DNA of 64,000 bases from Sulfuricurvum sp. (GTDB lineage Bacteria > Campylobacterota > Campylobacteria > Campylobacterales > Sulfurimonadaceae), in contig NZ_JAQTUH010000001.1 of NCBI RefSeq assembly GCF_028710345.1, forward strand, positions 124,001 through 188,000, read 5' to 3'. The position numbers were made by a program, and so were the translations under genes. A model generated the notes under the pieces. It was not told where the DNA came from. It did no database searches and saw only the letters and a list, made by a program, of their open reading frames with translations. This document shows positions 41,784 to 51,534 of the stretch, in pieces. Each line of letters starts with the position of its first letter. The first letter of the stretch is position 1.

Positions 41784-42134
41784 ATGAGACATCGTCACGG
41801 ATACCGTAAGCTAGGTCGTACAAGTTCACATCGTGAAGCTTTGTTGACCAATCTTAGTATTGCATTGTTCGAACATGGTAAAATTGAGACAACGTTGATT
41901 AAAGCAAAAGAATTACGTTCATTTGCTGAAAAACTAATTACTACTGCACGTATTGGTGATGCAAATGCGCATCGTTCAGTATTCGCAGTTTTACAAAACA
42001 AAGAAGCGACAAAAAACCTTTTAGGTGTTGTTGCTCCAAAATACACTGAACGTAACGGTGGATACACTCGTATCATTAAAACCCGTATTCGTCGTGGTGA
42101 TGCTACAGCAATGGCAACTATCGAACTCGTATAA
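41784..42134 (+). CDS. rplQ: 50S ribosomal protein L17
   Basis: The 116-residue L17 begins [24 protein letters not shown] and ends in [18 protein letters not shown], both family signatures. It lies near the peptide exit. It is the last gene of the alpha operon, 107 bases after rpoA. Confidence 0.97.
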   Translation: MRHRHGYRKLGRTSSHREALLTNLSIALFEHGKIETTLIKAKELRSFAEKLITTARIGDANAHRSVFAVLQNKEATKNLLGVVAPKYTERNGGYTRIIKTRIRRGDATAMATIELV

Positions 42135-42262
42135 CGGGTTCGATAGCTTCACTGCTTAAAGCAAACTTCGTCTAAAAATCCTATACATTCCTATTAGTCC
42201 TTGTTTAGTCCAAATTCCTTATATTGTCACAATGAATTCGCAGTAAAAAAGGGTATAAAAAT

Positions 42263-42538
42263 ATGATTCCATTCACCGATGAAGAGTTGATGCAACCAGT
42301 GCGTCGTGTTATCGATAAAGTCCGACCGTCACTTGCCCTTGATGGTGGAGATATCGCTTTTTTAAATGTTAAGAATGGAACAGTATATGTACAGCTTCAA
42401 GGGGCATGTGTTGGATGCGGTAGTAGTGGAAATACATTGAAATACGGAGTTGAGCGTCAGTTGCGTATGGATATTCATCCTGAGCTTACGGTGATCAATG
42501 TACCACATGGTATGGAAAATTCAATCGATTCGTTATAA
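42263..42538 (+). CDS. NifU-like (Nfu) iron-sulfur scaffold protein
   Basis: The 91-residue protein is a single Nfu domain: VRPSLALDGGDIAFLNVKNGTVYVQL leads into GACVGCGSSGNTLKYGVE with the cluster-binding CXXC. Such proteins carry [4Fe-4S] clusters to target enzymes; here MoaA, QueE, Por and other Fe-S proteins are likely clients. It is probably monocistronic. Confidence 0.93.
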   Translation: MIPFTDEELMQPVRRVIDKVRPSLALDGGDIAFLNVKNGTVYVQLQGACVGCGSSGNTLKYGVERQLRMDIHPELTVINVPHGMENSIDSL

Positions 42539-42586
42539 TTTTATTTTTGACGATATAGTTTTACAATAGCATTAGGAGGGAATATT

Positions 42587-43180
42587 ATGAAAACAAACAA
42601 ATACTCCAAAACCCTCAATACGGCTCATGAGCATTTTATGGCGGGTCAATACAGTGAAGCATTAAGAGATTACTCTTTGGTATTGCGTGAAAATCCATTG
42701 TCAAAAGAGGCTTATAACGGAGCAATTTTATGTGATATGGCGATGAGTGGAGAGGGTGGTGCTGAAGCACTCTTTGACTATTATGCGATTTTACGAAGTG
42801 AAGATGAAGAGCAAGCAGATACGGTTATTTCAGAGATACTCGAGACCATGGACGGTACGTTAGAACAGCTAGCTAATTTGTTCAGTGAGGGGATTAATCA
42901 ACGTATCGAGTTTGCAGATGGAATCATGTATTCAGAATTTAAAGAACTTGTTGTGAGTGAAAATGATTTCAAACGTATTTTTGAAAATATTATGTTCTCA
43001 ACCCGTGTCATTATCACTGAAAAAGAGGATTTTGTCGATTTTCTCGATAATTTAATCGATAACGGCTATAAAGAGATGGCATTGAGTTATTTAGAGAGCG
43101 CATTGGGAGTCTATCCTAATGATACTCAATTGCGTAATTTGTTACGACGATTAGCCAAAGGGGACTCAGTTGAAAATTGA
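42587..43180 (+). CDS. TPR-containing protein preceding murE
   Basis: The 197-residue cytoplasmic protein has TPR-like helices at both ends: AHEHFMAGQYSEALRDYSLVLRENP near the N-terminus and GYKEMALSYLESALGVYPNDTQLRNLL at the C-terminus, with an acidic helical middle. The ribosome site GGAGGGAATATT is strong. It overlaps the murE start by 11 bases. Its partner is unknown. Confidence 0.75.
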   Translation: MKTNKYSKTLNTAHEHFMAGQYSEALRDYSLVLRENPLSKEAYNGAILCDMAMSGEGGAEALFDYYAILRSEDEEQADTVISEILETMDGTLEQLANLFSEGINQRIEFADGIMYSEFKELVVSENDFKRIFENIMFSTRVIITEKEDFVDFLDNLIDNGYKEMALSYLESALGVYPNDTQLRNLLRRLAKGDSVEN

Positions 43181-44465
43181 GCTTCACGATCAGCCCTATC
43201 GCTATATCTCAGAAAATTCAAAAGAGTGCGATGAATCATGTGCTTTTTTGATAACCAAACAAAATCACAAGTTTCAAGACGATGCCCGTGAACGAGGAAC
43301 AGATACTTTTTTAACACCTGATGAGTGTTGGAGAGTGTTTGGGCTTAATCGAATCAAAGTAATCGGGATTACGGGAACCAACGGTAAAACCACAACCGCA
43401 AGTGCGATCTATTCTATTTTACTCGATTTAGGGCATAAATGTGCGATGCAGGGGACACGCGGATTTTTTATGAATGATGCTCTTGTGGAGGGGAAAACAC
43501 TCACTACACCGACGGTTTTAAATACGTATCGTCATATGCTCCACGCGATTCAAAACGGGTGTGAATATTTCGTTATGGAAGTAAGCTCACATGCGATTGA
43601 GCAAGAGCGGATTGCAGGGATTACGTTTGATTTGAAAATTTTGACCAATATTACCCAAGATCATCTCGATTATCATGCAAGTATCGAAGAGTATATTCGG
43701 ATAAAAAACCTCTTTTTTGCCGATGAATCCAAAAAGCTCATCAACAAAGATGAGCCTCGTGCGCAGTTTAATTTTAAAAATGCGTTTACCTATGGTGTTG
43801 AGAACCCCGCTACCTATAAGATAATGGCGTATTCCCTCAATAACGGGGTTAGCGGTGTTCTGAAATATTTTGAAGAACATGTAAGCTTTGTTACATCGTT
43901 ACACGGTTTTTTCAACCTCTATAATATTACCGCTGCTATGGCGGCTGTCCATTTGGTTACCAATGAGCCGTTGGAAAAGATTACCGATGTGATTGAAAAT
44001 TTCGGGGGTGTAAGCGGACGAATGGAAGTGGTGAGTGAGTCACCGCTCGTTATTGTCGATTTTGCCCACACCCCTGATGGGATGGAACAAGTTCTAAATG
44101 CTCTCAAAGAGAAAGAGGTTTTAGTCGTTTTCGGTGCCGGTGGAGATCGAGATCGAACGAAGCGTCCACTGATGGGGAGGGTTGCGAGTGCATATGCAAA
44201 AAGAGTTTATGTGACCAGTGACAACCCCCGTTTTGAAGATCCGGATACTATTATCGAAGAGATATTAGTGGGTATAGAAGATAAAAGCAATGTGTATGTC
44301 GATGTTAATCGCCGTAATGCCATTGCGAAAGCTTTACAGGATCGAACGGGTGATGAAGTGGTGCTGATTTTGGGTAAAGGGGATGAAACATCTCAGATTA
44401 TTTACGATCAACATCTTCCGTTTGATGATCGCGTTGTTGCGCGTGAGTTGTTAAAAGAGCTTTAA
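43170..44465 (+). CDS. murE: UDP-MurNAc-tripeptide synthetase (meso-DAP adding)
   Basis: The 431-residue Mur ligase has the ATP loop GITGTNGKTTTAS, the EVSSHAIEQERI and TNITQDHLDYH segments, and VTSDNPRFEDP, whose DNPR marks enzymes that add meso-diaminopimelate. It is shorter than E. coli MurE (about 495) because the N-terminal UDP-binding domain is reduced, as usual in Campylobacterota. The start is TTG behind AAAGGGG, overlapping the TPR gene. Confidence 0.94.
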   Translation: MKIELHDQPYRYISENSKECDESCAFLITKQNHKFQDDARERGTDTFLTPDECWRVFGLNRIKVIGITGTNGKTTTASAIYSILLDLGHKCAMQGTRGFFMNDALVEGKTLTTPTVLNTYRHMLHAIQNGCEYFVMEVSSHAIEQERIAGITFDLKILTNITQDHLDYHASIEEYIRIKNLFFADESKKLINKDEPRAQFNFKNAFTYGVENPATYKIMAYSLNNGVSGVLKYFEEHVSFVTSLHGFFNLYNITAAMAAVHLVTNEPLEKITDVIENFGGVSGRMEVVSESPLVIVDFAHTPDGMEQVLNALKEKEVLVVFGAGGDRDRTKRPLMGRVASAYAKRVYVTSDNPRFEDPDTIIEEILVGIEDKSNVYVDVNRRNAIAKALQDRTGDEVVLILGKGDETSQIIYDQHLPFDDRVVARELLKEL

Positions 44466-44513
44466 ATCGATAAATTGTTCACTAGAACTAACAATGCACT
44501 GTTTCAATTTGGC

Positions 44514-44519
44514 TATAAT
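44514..44519 (+). promoter_or_regulatory. -10 box before the [2Fe-2S] protein gene
   Basis: TATAAT in the gap after murE, 53 bases before the next start codon; the likely promoter of the ferredoxin-panD-ispA-tkt run. Confidence 0.5.
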
Positions 44520-44571
44520 ACCGTTATTATTTTGCGGTACTACTGCACACACTAACTAAAGGGGCGTTACG

Positions 44572-44946
44572 ATGGGTTTACCTCAGCCGGCGTTTTATAT
44601 TTTCAAATGCGAACAAAGCTCACCTCCGGGGATGCCGAAACCAAGTTGTGTTAATCCACAAACTCAGGATATTTTTCAACATTTAGCACAAACGTTGATG
44701 CAAAAAGGGTTGATTGCAACCGTACAGCCGATTCGTACTTCGTGCATGAACCGCTGTAATGTGGGTCCGATTATGCTTGTTGAACCGGGTCATGTGATGT
44801 ATGCAGGACTTACCAAAGAGAAAATTAATGAAATCATCGATCGTCATATTATCGGCGGTGAAGTGGTGGAAGAGTATGTTATCCCCGCAGAACTTTGGGA
44901 TGCAGCGATTACTCCTGCTGATATGATGAAGCAGATGGGGCGCTAA
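44572..44946 (+). CDS. thioredoxin-like [2Fe-2S] ferredoxin
   Basis: The 124-residue protein begins like the NuoE/thioredoxin-like ferredoxins (PAFYIFKCEQ), with Cys in KCEQ, PSCVNP and TSCMNRCNVGP, a spacing that suits a [2Fe-2S] cluster. It is cytoplasmic and probably a small electron carrier. It is followed three bases later by panD. Its electron partners are unknown. Confidence 0.82.
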   Translation: MGLPQPAFYIFKCEQSSPPGMPKPSCVNPQTQDIFQHLAQTLMQKGLIATVQPIRTSCMNRCNVGPIMLVEPGHVMYAGLTKEKINEIIDRHIIGGEVVEEYVIPAELWDAAITPADMMKQMGR

Positions 44947-44949
44947 TCA

Positions 44950-45315
44950 ATGTTGATCGAGATGTTGTACAGTAAAATCCACCGTGCTACGGTGACCGAC
45001 GCTAATCTAAATTACGTCGGGTCGATCACAGTGGATGAAGAGCTTTTGGAAGCTTCAAAAATGCGTGTGGGTCAAAAAGTGGAAATTCTCAATATCAATA
45101 ATGGTGAGCGTTTTTCAACCTATATCATTCTCGGCGAGCGCGGACAACGTGATATCTGCTTAAACGGGGCAGCAGCACGTAAAGTACACAAAGGAGACAA
45201 AATTATTATTGTGGCGTACGCTACCTATAATGATGCCGAACTTGAAACCTATAAACCTACAGTGGTGTTGGTCGATGATGATAACTGTATTACTGAAGTG
45301 ATTGAAAAGATATAA
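44950..45315 (+). CDS. panD: aspartate 1-decarboxylase
   Basis: The 121-residue proenzyme contains [14 protein letters not shown], where cleavage before Ser gives the pyruvoyl group, and [10 protein letters not shown] and [20 protein letters not shown] as family markers. It makes beta-alanine for pantothenate and CoA. It lies in a tight run between the ferredoxin gene and ispA. Confidence 0.97.
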   Translation: MLIEMLYSKIHRATVTDANLNYVGSITVDEELLEASKMRVGQKVEILNINNGERFSTYIILGERGQRDICLNGAAARKVHKGDKIIIVAYATYNDAELETYKPTVVLVDDDNCITEVIEKI

Positions 45316-45359
45316 GCCTCACTATGTTAAACTTGCGCTAAAAAAAGGTGAGGGCAGTA

Positions 45360-46208
45360 ATGGAGCAGTTTGAAGCGTATTTAACAGCACATTTGCCCTT
45401 ATCTCCAAGTTTTCATCCCCACTATGAAGCCGCACTCCATCAGATGCTTAAGGGGGGAGGGAAGCGATTCCGTCCTGCATTGCTTTTAGGTGTCGTTCGT
45501 GCCTGTAATCCCCTTTTGCTCTCTGGTGCTCATGCGGTTGCACTGGCAATTGAGCTTTTGCACACCTATTCTCTCATTCATGATGATTTGCCGGCGATGG
45601 ATAACGCCGATCTTCGTAGAGGTATCCCGACGCTCCATAAAACGTATGATGACGTGAGTGCTATTTTGGTCGGAGATGCTTTGAATACCTATGCGTTTGA
45701 GGTGTTATCTAATGCCCCCTTTAGTGATAAGGTGATTGTTAAATTGGTGCGTGAGCTTTCATCGAACGGTGGATTAAACGGGATGGTTCTAGGACAAGCG
45801 ATTGATTGTCATTTTGAGAATACCCCATTGGAGATTGAACAGGTAAAAATGCTCCATATCCATAAAACGGGAAAATTGATTGCGGCATCACTTAAAATGG
45901 GAGCTATTATAGTTGGGCGTGATGAACTAGCCAATCAGCTTTATGATTTCGGGATCGATTTAGGGTTGCTTTTTCAAATCCAAGATGATATTCTCGATGT
46001 GACGCAAGATTCTAATCAAGCGGGTAAAACGACACAGAACGATCAAGCCAAAAACAGTTTTGTGACACTGTTAGGGTTAGAAAAATCGATGGAAGAGGCG
46101 GATAGTTTAGCCTCTAAATTAACACAACAGATGGAAAGTTTTGATGAGAGTTTACAGCGTGAACTCTCACCAACACTTACCCACTACATTAACAGACATA
46201 AGGAATAA
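45360..46208 (+). CDS. ispA: farnesyl diphosphate synthase-type polyprenyl synthetase
   Basis: The 282-residue protein has the first Asp-rich motif in LIHDDLPAMDNADLRRG and the second in FQIQDDILDVTQD, with GGGKRFRPALLL and KTGKLIAASLKMGA. It condenses isopentenyl diphosphate to geranyl/farnesyl diphosphate for quinone and undecaprenyl synthesis. ATG 45360 is preferred over the in-frame GTG at 45348 because GAGGG stands in front of it. tkt follows three bases later. Confidence 0.92.
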   Translation: MEQFEAYLTAHLPLSPSFHPHYEAALHQMLKGGGKRFRPALLLGVVRACNPLLLSGAHAVALAIELLHTYSLIHDDLPAMDNADLRRGIPTLHKTYDDVSAILVGDALNTYAFEVLSNAPFSDKVIVKLVRELSSNGGLNGMVLGQAIDCHFENTPLEIEQVKMLHIHKTGKLIAASLKMGAIIVGRDELANQLYDFGIDLGLLFQIQDDILDVTQDSNQAGKTTQNDQAKNSFVTLLGLEKSMEEADSLASKLTQQMESFDESLQRELSPTLTHYINRHKE

Positions 46209-46211
46209 CCA

Positions 46212-48128
46212 ATGAGTAATGCAATGCGCCAAAAAATGGCAGACACGATTCGATTTCTAGCGACCGATATGGTGCAACAAGCTAATTCTGGTCATCCGGG
46301 TGCTCCGATGGGACTGGCTGATATCGCAGTGGTACTCTCTGAGTATCTTAATCATAACCCTAAAAATCCGAAATGGTTAAACCGTGACCGTTTGGTTTTC
46401 TCCGGTGGTCATGGTACGGGTCTGATTTATTCTCTTAATTATTTGTGGGGATACGGTTTAGAGATTGAAGATTTAAAACAATTCCGTCAGCTTCACTCGA
46501 AAACTCCGGGACATCCTGAATATGGACATACTGCTGGGATTGAAATTACTACCGGTCCTTTGGGGCAAGGGATTGCGAACGCGGTTGGATTTGCAATGGC
46601 ATCCAAATTTGTAGGGCATAAAGTGAATTCGGAAACGGCAAAAATGATAGATCATAATGTCTATTGTTTATGCGGAGACGGCGATTTGGAAGAGGGGATT
46701 AGTTATGAGGCATGTTCCGTTGCGGGACATATGTGTCTTGATAATTTGATTCTTATTTATGATTCCAATCGTATTACCATTGAAGGTTCTACAGAACTAA
46801 GTTTGAGCGAAAATATCCGAGATCGATTTGAATCACAAAATTGGGCTGTTTTAGAAATTGATGGACATAATTTTGATGAGATCGACGGTGCGTTTACGCA
46901 AGCACAGTTGATTGAGCGTCCGGTTCTTATTATTGCAAACACCGTTATTGCCAAAGGGGGCGATACGATGGAAGGATCTCATCATGCGCACGGTGCACCG
47001 CTTGGGCATGAGGTGATAAAAGCGGCAAAACTAAAAGCGGGCTTTGATCCTGAAAAAACATTTAATGTTGATGCGGATGTATTAGAGCGTTTCCGTTGTG
47101 CTGTTGAAAAAGGGGACGCATCAGAGCGAGAGTGGAATCACCGTCTCAAAGAGTTGCCTTTGGTAGAACAAAATGAAGCGTTTGAGCAGTTAATGAATCC
47201 GGATTTCAGTCGTATTGAATGGCCAACATTTAGTAAAGCTGATGCAACGCGTAATACCAACGGAATTATCCTTAATGCTATCGCTAAGGCAATACCGGGG
47301 TTCTTGGGTGGTTCAGCAGATTTAGCACCGTCGAATAAAACAGAATTGAGTAATATGGGCGAATTCCCAAAAGGGAAAAATATCCATTTTGGTATCCGTG
47401 AGCATGCTATGGCGTCGATTAGCAATGCGATGGCACTTTATGGTCCGATTATGCCGTTTAGTGCTACCTTTTTTGTCTTTAGCGATTACTTGAAACCCTC
47501 TGTCCGGATTGCAGCCCTTGCAGGGATTCAACAATTTTTTGTTTGGACGCATGACAGTATCGGTGTCGGTGAAGATGGTCCTACCCATCAACCGATTGAG
47601 CATTTAAGCCAATTCAGAGCATTACCAAACTTTTACGTTTATCGTCCTGCGGATGGAGCTGAAAATGTTAAGTGTTGGCAAAAAGCATTGTCGATGAAAA
47701 ACTCGCCGAGCGGTTTTGTCTGTTCACGTCAAAACTTACCGATTCTATCGGCACCGATTTTGGGTGATGTTGAAAACGGAGGGTATTTACTCCAAGAAGA
47801 GTCAAACGCGACGGTGACTTTGATGGCATCAGGTTCTGAAGTCTCTCTTGCGTTAGAGACGGCCAAAGCATTAGCTGAGCGTGGTGTGATTGCTAATGTC
47901 GTGAGTGTACCGTGTTTTGATTTATTGCTAGAACAATCACAAAGCTATATTGATTCAATCATTAAACCTTCCACGAAAAAAGTGGCAATCGAAGCGGCAC
48001 GCGGATTAGAGTGGTACCGTTTTGCCGATACAGTCGTAGCTATGGAAAGTTTCGGAGCGAGTGCGCCGGCAGATCAATTGTTTGAGTATTTTGGATTTAC
48101 CGCAGAAGCGATTGCATCGAAAATTTAA
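46212..48128 (+). CDS. tkt: transketolase
   Basis: The 638-residue enzyme has the thiamine motif GDGDLEEGISYEA, the ANSGHPGAPMGLADIA opening, and the C-terminal domains with DSIGVGEDGPTHQPIEH. It interconverts pentose and hexose phosphates. It follows ispA directly. In a reductive-TCA autotroph it would serve pentose supply for nucleotides and LPS heptose. Confidence 0.97.
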   Translation: MSNAMRQKMADTIRFLATDMVQQANSGHPGAPMGLADIAVVLSEYLNHNPKNPKWLNRDRLVFSGGHGTGLIYSLNYLWGYGLEIEDLKQFRQLHSKTPGHPEYGHTAGIEITTGPLGQGIANAVGFAMASKFVGHKVNSETAKMIDHNVYCLCGDGDLEEGISYEACSVAGHMCLDNLILIYDSNRITIEGSTELSLSENIRDRFESQNWAVLEIDGHNFDEIDGAFTQAQLIERPVLIIANTVIAKGGDTMEGSHHAHGAPLGHEVIKAAKLKAGFDPEKTFNVDADVLERFRCAVEKGDASEREWNHRLKELPLVEQNEAFEQLMNPDFSRIEWPTFSKADATRNTNGIILNAIAKAIPGFLGGSADLAPSNKTELSNMGEFPKGKNIHFGIREHAMASISNAMALYGPIMPFSATFFVFSDYLKPSVRIAALAGIQQFFVWTHDSIGVGEDGPTHQPIEHLSQFRALPNFYVYRPADGAENVKCWQKALSMKNSPSGFVCSRQNLPILSAPILGDVENGGYLLQEESNATVTLMASGSEVSLALETAKALAERGVIANVVSVPCFDLLLEQSQSYIDSIIKPSTKKVAIEAARGLEWYRFADTVVAMESFGASAPADQLFEYFGFTAEAIASKI

Positions 48129-48130
48129 AT

Positions 48131-48185
48131 TTTGCCTCGCTTGAGGCTAGCTTTAGTAGCCAAAGTGGCAAGCGTAGTAAAAGGG
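48131..48185 (-). repeat. dispersed two-hairpin element, copy 1
   Basis: Read on the minus strand, the gap between tkt and the SPOUT gene gives two hairpins, GCC-ACTTT-GGC and GCCTC-AAGC-GAGGC, joined by ACTAAAGCT, with an ACTACGC lead. About 78% of its 55 bases match 58690-58743 on the plus strand, with the differences mainly in loops. As transcribed with tkt, the first hairpin met is GCCTC/GAGGC (48134-48147), which may also serve as a weak terminator. Confidence 0.65.
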
Positions 48186-48190
48186 AATAG

Positions 48191-48943
48191 ATGATAGATT
48201 CACCAGAGTATTTAGCAAAACGGGCATTTTTTGATTCCCTAATTACCCTCTATGGACGTAACGTTGCGGTAGAAATATTACGCGATTCTACGGTAAAAAT
48301 CCATAAATTGCATCTCTCTAAAAGCAACCGTATCGATGAAACCATCGAAGAGATACTCTCATTAGCAGAGGCTCGCGGTATTGAAATCAAATACCATACC
48401 AAAGACTCTTTATCACGAATCTCCAAAAACAGTGCTCAAGATCAAGGGGTAGCCTTGGATGTTGAAGCACAAAACTACCGCAATGCTACCATGTTAGAGA
48501 ACGATTTTCCCAACGATTTTCGTCTCTTAGCTCTCGATGGGATTAATAACCCTCAAAATCTTGGGATGATTGTCCGCTCTGCCGCCGCGAGCCGTATAGA
48601 TGGAATCATTTTGCCGAAAAAAAACAGCACCAAGCTCTCTCCTCTCGTGATGAAAGCCTCTGCCGGAACCCTCTTTAAAATCCCTATCTATTATTGTGAT
48701 ACCCTCTCAGAAGTACTTCCGCTCAAAAACAGTACCGTGATTACCCTCTCTTCACATGCGGTTGAGGATATTCACTCTTTGAAAATCCCCTCACGGGCTA
48801 TTTTTGTGTTAGGAAATGAATCTGAGGGTGTAAGCCGTGAGATAGAATTACTCTCTAGTGTGCGTGTTTCCATCCCGATGCACCGCGGAGTAGAATCGCT
48901 TAATGTTGCTATCACCGCAGGGATTGTCGCTTTTTTACCGTGA
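48191..48943 (+). CDS. SpoU/TrmH-family RNA 2'-O-methyltransferase
   Basis: The 250-residue protein has an N-terminal substrate-binding domain and a SPOUT domain with LALDGINNPQNLGMIVRSA, FVLGNESEGVS and GVESLNVAITAGIVAF. These are the three conserved motifs for SAM binding in a knot. The target (23S rRNA or tRNA) is not readable. It differs from rlmB at 34253 in its N-terminal part, so the two are paralogs. Confidence 0.85.
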   Translation: MIDSPEYLAKRAFFDSLITLYGRNVAVEILRDSTVKIHKLHLSKSNRIDETIEEILSLAEARGIEIKYHTKDSLSRISKNSAQDQGVALDVEAQNYRNATMLENDFPNDFRLLALDGINNPQNLGMIVRSAAASRIDGIILPKKNSTKLSPLVMKASAGTLFKIPIYYCDTLSEVLPLKNSTVITLSSHAVEDIHSLKIPSRAIFVLGNESEGVSREIELLSSVRVSIPMHRGVESLNVAITAGIVAFLP

Positions 48944-48974
48944 AATATTGCTAAAGTTTGATAGAATACTTGCT

Positions 48975-49274
48975 ATGAATACACAAGCTGAAATCATCTC
49001 TTTTTTACAACACAACCGAAAGTTTCTATCGGATCATTATCATGTGAGTAAAATTGCATTGTTTGGATCATTTGCCCGTAATGAACAACGAGATGATAGT
49101 GATGTTGATCTGTTAATAGAATTAGAAAATGGCACTGAAAATGTGCATGAGACGAAACAATCTCTTCGAGAATTCTTGAGTAGTTCATTTGAGCGTAGTA
49201 TTGATTTAGCTCGTGAAAAATATCTGAAAAGCTACGCAAAAGATCAGATTTTAAAAGATGCGGTGTATGTCTAA
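48975..49274 (+). CDS. MNT-type nucleotidyltransferase domain protein (MntA-like), orphan
   Basis: The 99-residue protein has the minimal nucleotidyltransferase motif GSFARNEQRDDSDVDLLIE. Members of this family act as antitoxins that AMPylate HEPN toxins (MntA-HepT). The expected HEPN partner is absent on both sides; instead the next start overlaps it by eight bases and encodes a large exported protein. The ATG at 48975 is preceded by TAGAAT (48962-48967), leaving a very short leader. Confidence 0.8.
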   Translation: MNTQAEIISFLQHNRKFLSDHYHVSKIALFGSFARNEQRDDSDVDLLIELENGTENVHETKQSLREFLSSSFERSIDLAREKYLKSYAKDQILKDAVYV

Positions 49275-51534
49275 GATTCTTCGTGTATTTTTTTTAATTT
49301 TTCTATTTTTGATAGATGTGTATGCGAGCAGTGTGCCGAAGTTACAAGTAGGAAGCTTGTATTATGATCAAGTTAACCTTACCCCAAATCATAAACTCAT
49401 CATAGCTATTTCAGGAATCAATTTAGAAATTTGGCAAACAAATGATACACGATTGCTTTACAGAGAAAAGCTATGGCATACACATGGGATAAAATTTTTG
49501 ATTGATCAAGATAATGATAGGTTATTTGCTACTATTGGGTATGGATTTAATGTTTATGATTTAAAAACTTTGAAACTGATTGCATCACATAATATTTTAC
49601 CATCTGCATTTTACGTTAGTAAAATGTTTTTATCTGCTTCTGAGAATAAAGTTTATGTAGATGGTGAAATTAATCGACTTGAAAAATGTATGGTATATGA
49701 TATTGCTTCAAATACTTATTTCGAAGAGAAGGATTACAAGACTTGCAAGAAACAACAGAACTTCCCAACTAATACTTTTGATAAATCAAAATTGATTTTA
49801 TTACCTGCTGAAAGTTATATGACATTTGGTGCTGGAAATGACAAGGCAATATTAGTAGATGATAATCGATACATCGGTTGGGATTTAAAAGAAGGTAGAG
49901 AAATATGGCGTAATTTTACGGGTTGGACTCAATGTAAGGATTGTTCACCTGATCCTCATGTTGTTGCTTTTCATCATACTGATAGAGTGATAGTGACACC
50001 TGCTTTTGAAAAATATGATGTATTTGAAAAAGATGGAATGTATGCTCTTCTAAATTTTGATATGGGTACAGGAATTTATAACTATATCCCAATTAAACAA
50101 ACCGGTTCATTAGCAATAAGTAGTGATGATAAACGATTGGCTATTTTGAGTGCAGATGGCAATGGAAGTATTTATGAACCAAATAGTATGAAGTACTTAA
50201 GCGGTTTTAATGGTCGTCATAGTGAAGGAGGTGTCGGTTTTTTTATCCGAGCAAAAGTTGAATACAATGAGCATATTAATGATTTTATGAGTAATAATCC
50301 TAGTTTTAAACATCGATATGAAATCGAGCAAGCCTGTATCAATGATCGTTTAGAATTAGTTCAGTTATTTGATCATATGTTTAGCGTGAGAGATAAAAGT
50401 GATCAAAAGCAAATAGCACAATTTGTCAGCTTTAAAGATGGTGAATGGTTGATAGTTACTGATGAGGGATACTTTAATGCTTCATCTAAAAAAGTACTAA
50501 ATAATCTAAATATTTTTGAATCAGTCACACGCGCAAGAGGGATTAACGATGAGGAGGTCAAAAAATATTATCGTCCAGATATTGTGAGTGCATTGTTGCA
50601 ACAAAAACCGCTTCATGATTTAGAAACCAAAGAAATAAAATTTGTTTTGCCTGAAAAAGCCGTATACATCAATCAGTATTACCCAAGTTTGCGTGCGATG
50701 TACGTAAACGATAAAAATCCATACAGCCTTGCTAGTTTGGCTGAAGAGAAAAATCCTAAAGATTTAAAACTGATTAAGCAAGCAATTTTAGACTCAAATA
50801 GCTCAGATATAAAATCTACACTTTATCGTTCGCTCAATAACTTTGATGAAAATGAAACACTATCATTTGTCCACGAGCAACTTGACAAAGCAAGTTCTAT
50901 CGATAATCAGATTGTTTTACTCTCATTGATCAAAAATATCGATATACGTGTTCAAAAATTATCGGAATTGTTATCCAAAAAATTATTATCCGAAAATACA
51001 ATTATATGGTTCGCTACGTGGGCAAGAGAAGAAGATTGTCAAAAGTTTGAGCCATTGTTGTGGCAAGCGGTTAAAAAAAGTCTTAGAATTCGGAATGAAG
51101 TGGTTTTAAATTATTTGATGAAAAAAGGTCCAAAAAGATTAGAAAAAATATGGGTGGAATCAGCTGTTAAAATACTCAAGAATAGTGATGATTTTGATGG
51201 TATTTTGAGCTTAAAAAATATTATTCCATATCTTTATAAACTAAATCCTAGTAAAACAATTGAGTTGCTTACTGATCCGCAGTACAAATTTAATGTCTAT
51301 CTCTTTGATTATATTCAAGATCCTGCACTCACCCCAGTCTTATTCGATCATTTAATTGAAAATGGCGATTTAAATTCTAAAGTATTCAATAATTTACTTA
51401 GTTATAAAAATCAAAATATCAACAAGAAGATGATTGAAAAAATAATAGTAATGGATTGTAAGAAAATTTCTAAACGTTTGAAACAAAAAATAGAAAACGA
51501 TCTCAATATCACTCTTCCGTGCGATAAAAATTGA
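49267..51534 (+). CDS. exported beta-propeller protein with helical-repeat C-terminus, unknown function
   Basis: The protein of about 755 residues has a Sec signal (MSKILRVFFLIFLFLIDVYAS). Residues about 30-400 read as WD40/quinoprotein-like propeller blades (NHKLIIAISGINLEIW, DNDRLFATIGYGFNVYDLKTLKL, SSDDKRLAILSADGNGSIYE). At about 390-440 it has DGEWLIVTDEGYFNAS and YYRPDIVSALL, a module I recall from WD40 and caspase-like proteins, then a helical-repeat C-terminus. It is much richer in A and T than its neighbours and uses AT-ending codons, a sign of transfer. ATG 49258 is another possible start. Confidence 0.6.
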   Translation: MSKILRVFFLIFLFLIDVYASSVPKLQVGSLYYDQVNLTPNHKLIIAISGINLEIWQTNDTRLLYREKLWHTHGIKFLIDQDNDRLFATIGYGFNVYDLKTLKLIASHNILPSAFYVSKMFLSASENKVYVDGEINRLEKCMVYDIASNTYFEEKDYKTCKKQQNFPTNTFDKSKLILLPAESYMTFGAGNDKAILVDDNRYIGWDLKEGREIWRNFTGWTQCKDCSPDPHVVAFHHTDRVIVTPAFEKYDVFEKDGMYALLNFDMGTGIYNYIPIKQTGSLAISSDDKRLAILSADGNGSIYEPNSMKYLSGFNGRHSEGGVGFFIRAKVEYNEHINDFMSNNPSFKHRYEIEQACINDRLELVQLFDHMFSVRDKSDQKQIAQFVSFKDGEWLIVTDEGYFNASSKKVLNNLNIFESVTRARGINDEEVKKYYRPDIVSALLQQKPLHDLETKEIKFVLPEKAVYINQYYPSLRAMYVNDKNPYSLASLAEEKNPKDLKLIKQAILDSNSSDIKSTLYRSLNNFDENETLSFVHEQLDKASSIDNQIVLLSLIKNIDIRVQKLSELLSKKLLSENTIIWFATWAREEDCQKFEPLLWQAVKKSLRIRNEVVLNYLMKKGPKRLEKIWVESAVKILKNSDDFDGILSLKNIIPYLYKLNPSKTIELLTDPQYKFNVYLFDYIQDPALTPVLFDHLIENGDLNSKVFNNLLSYKNQNINKKMIEKIIVMDCKKISKRLKQKIENDLNITLPCDKN

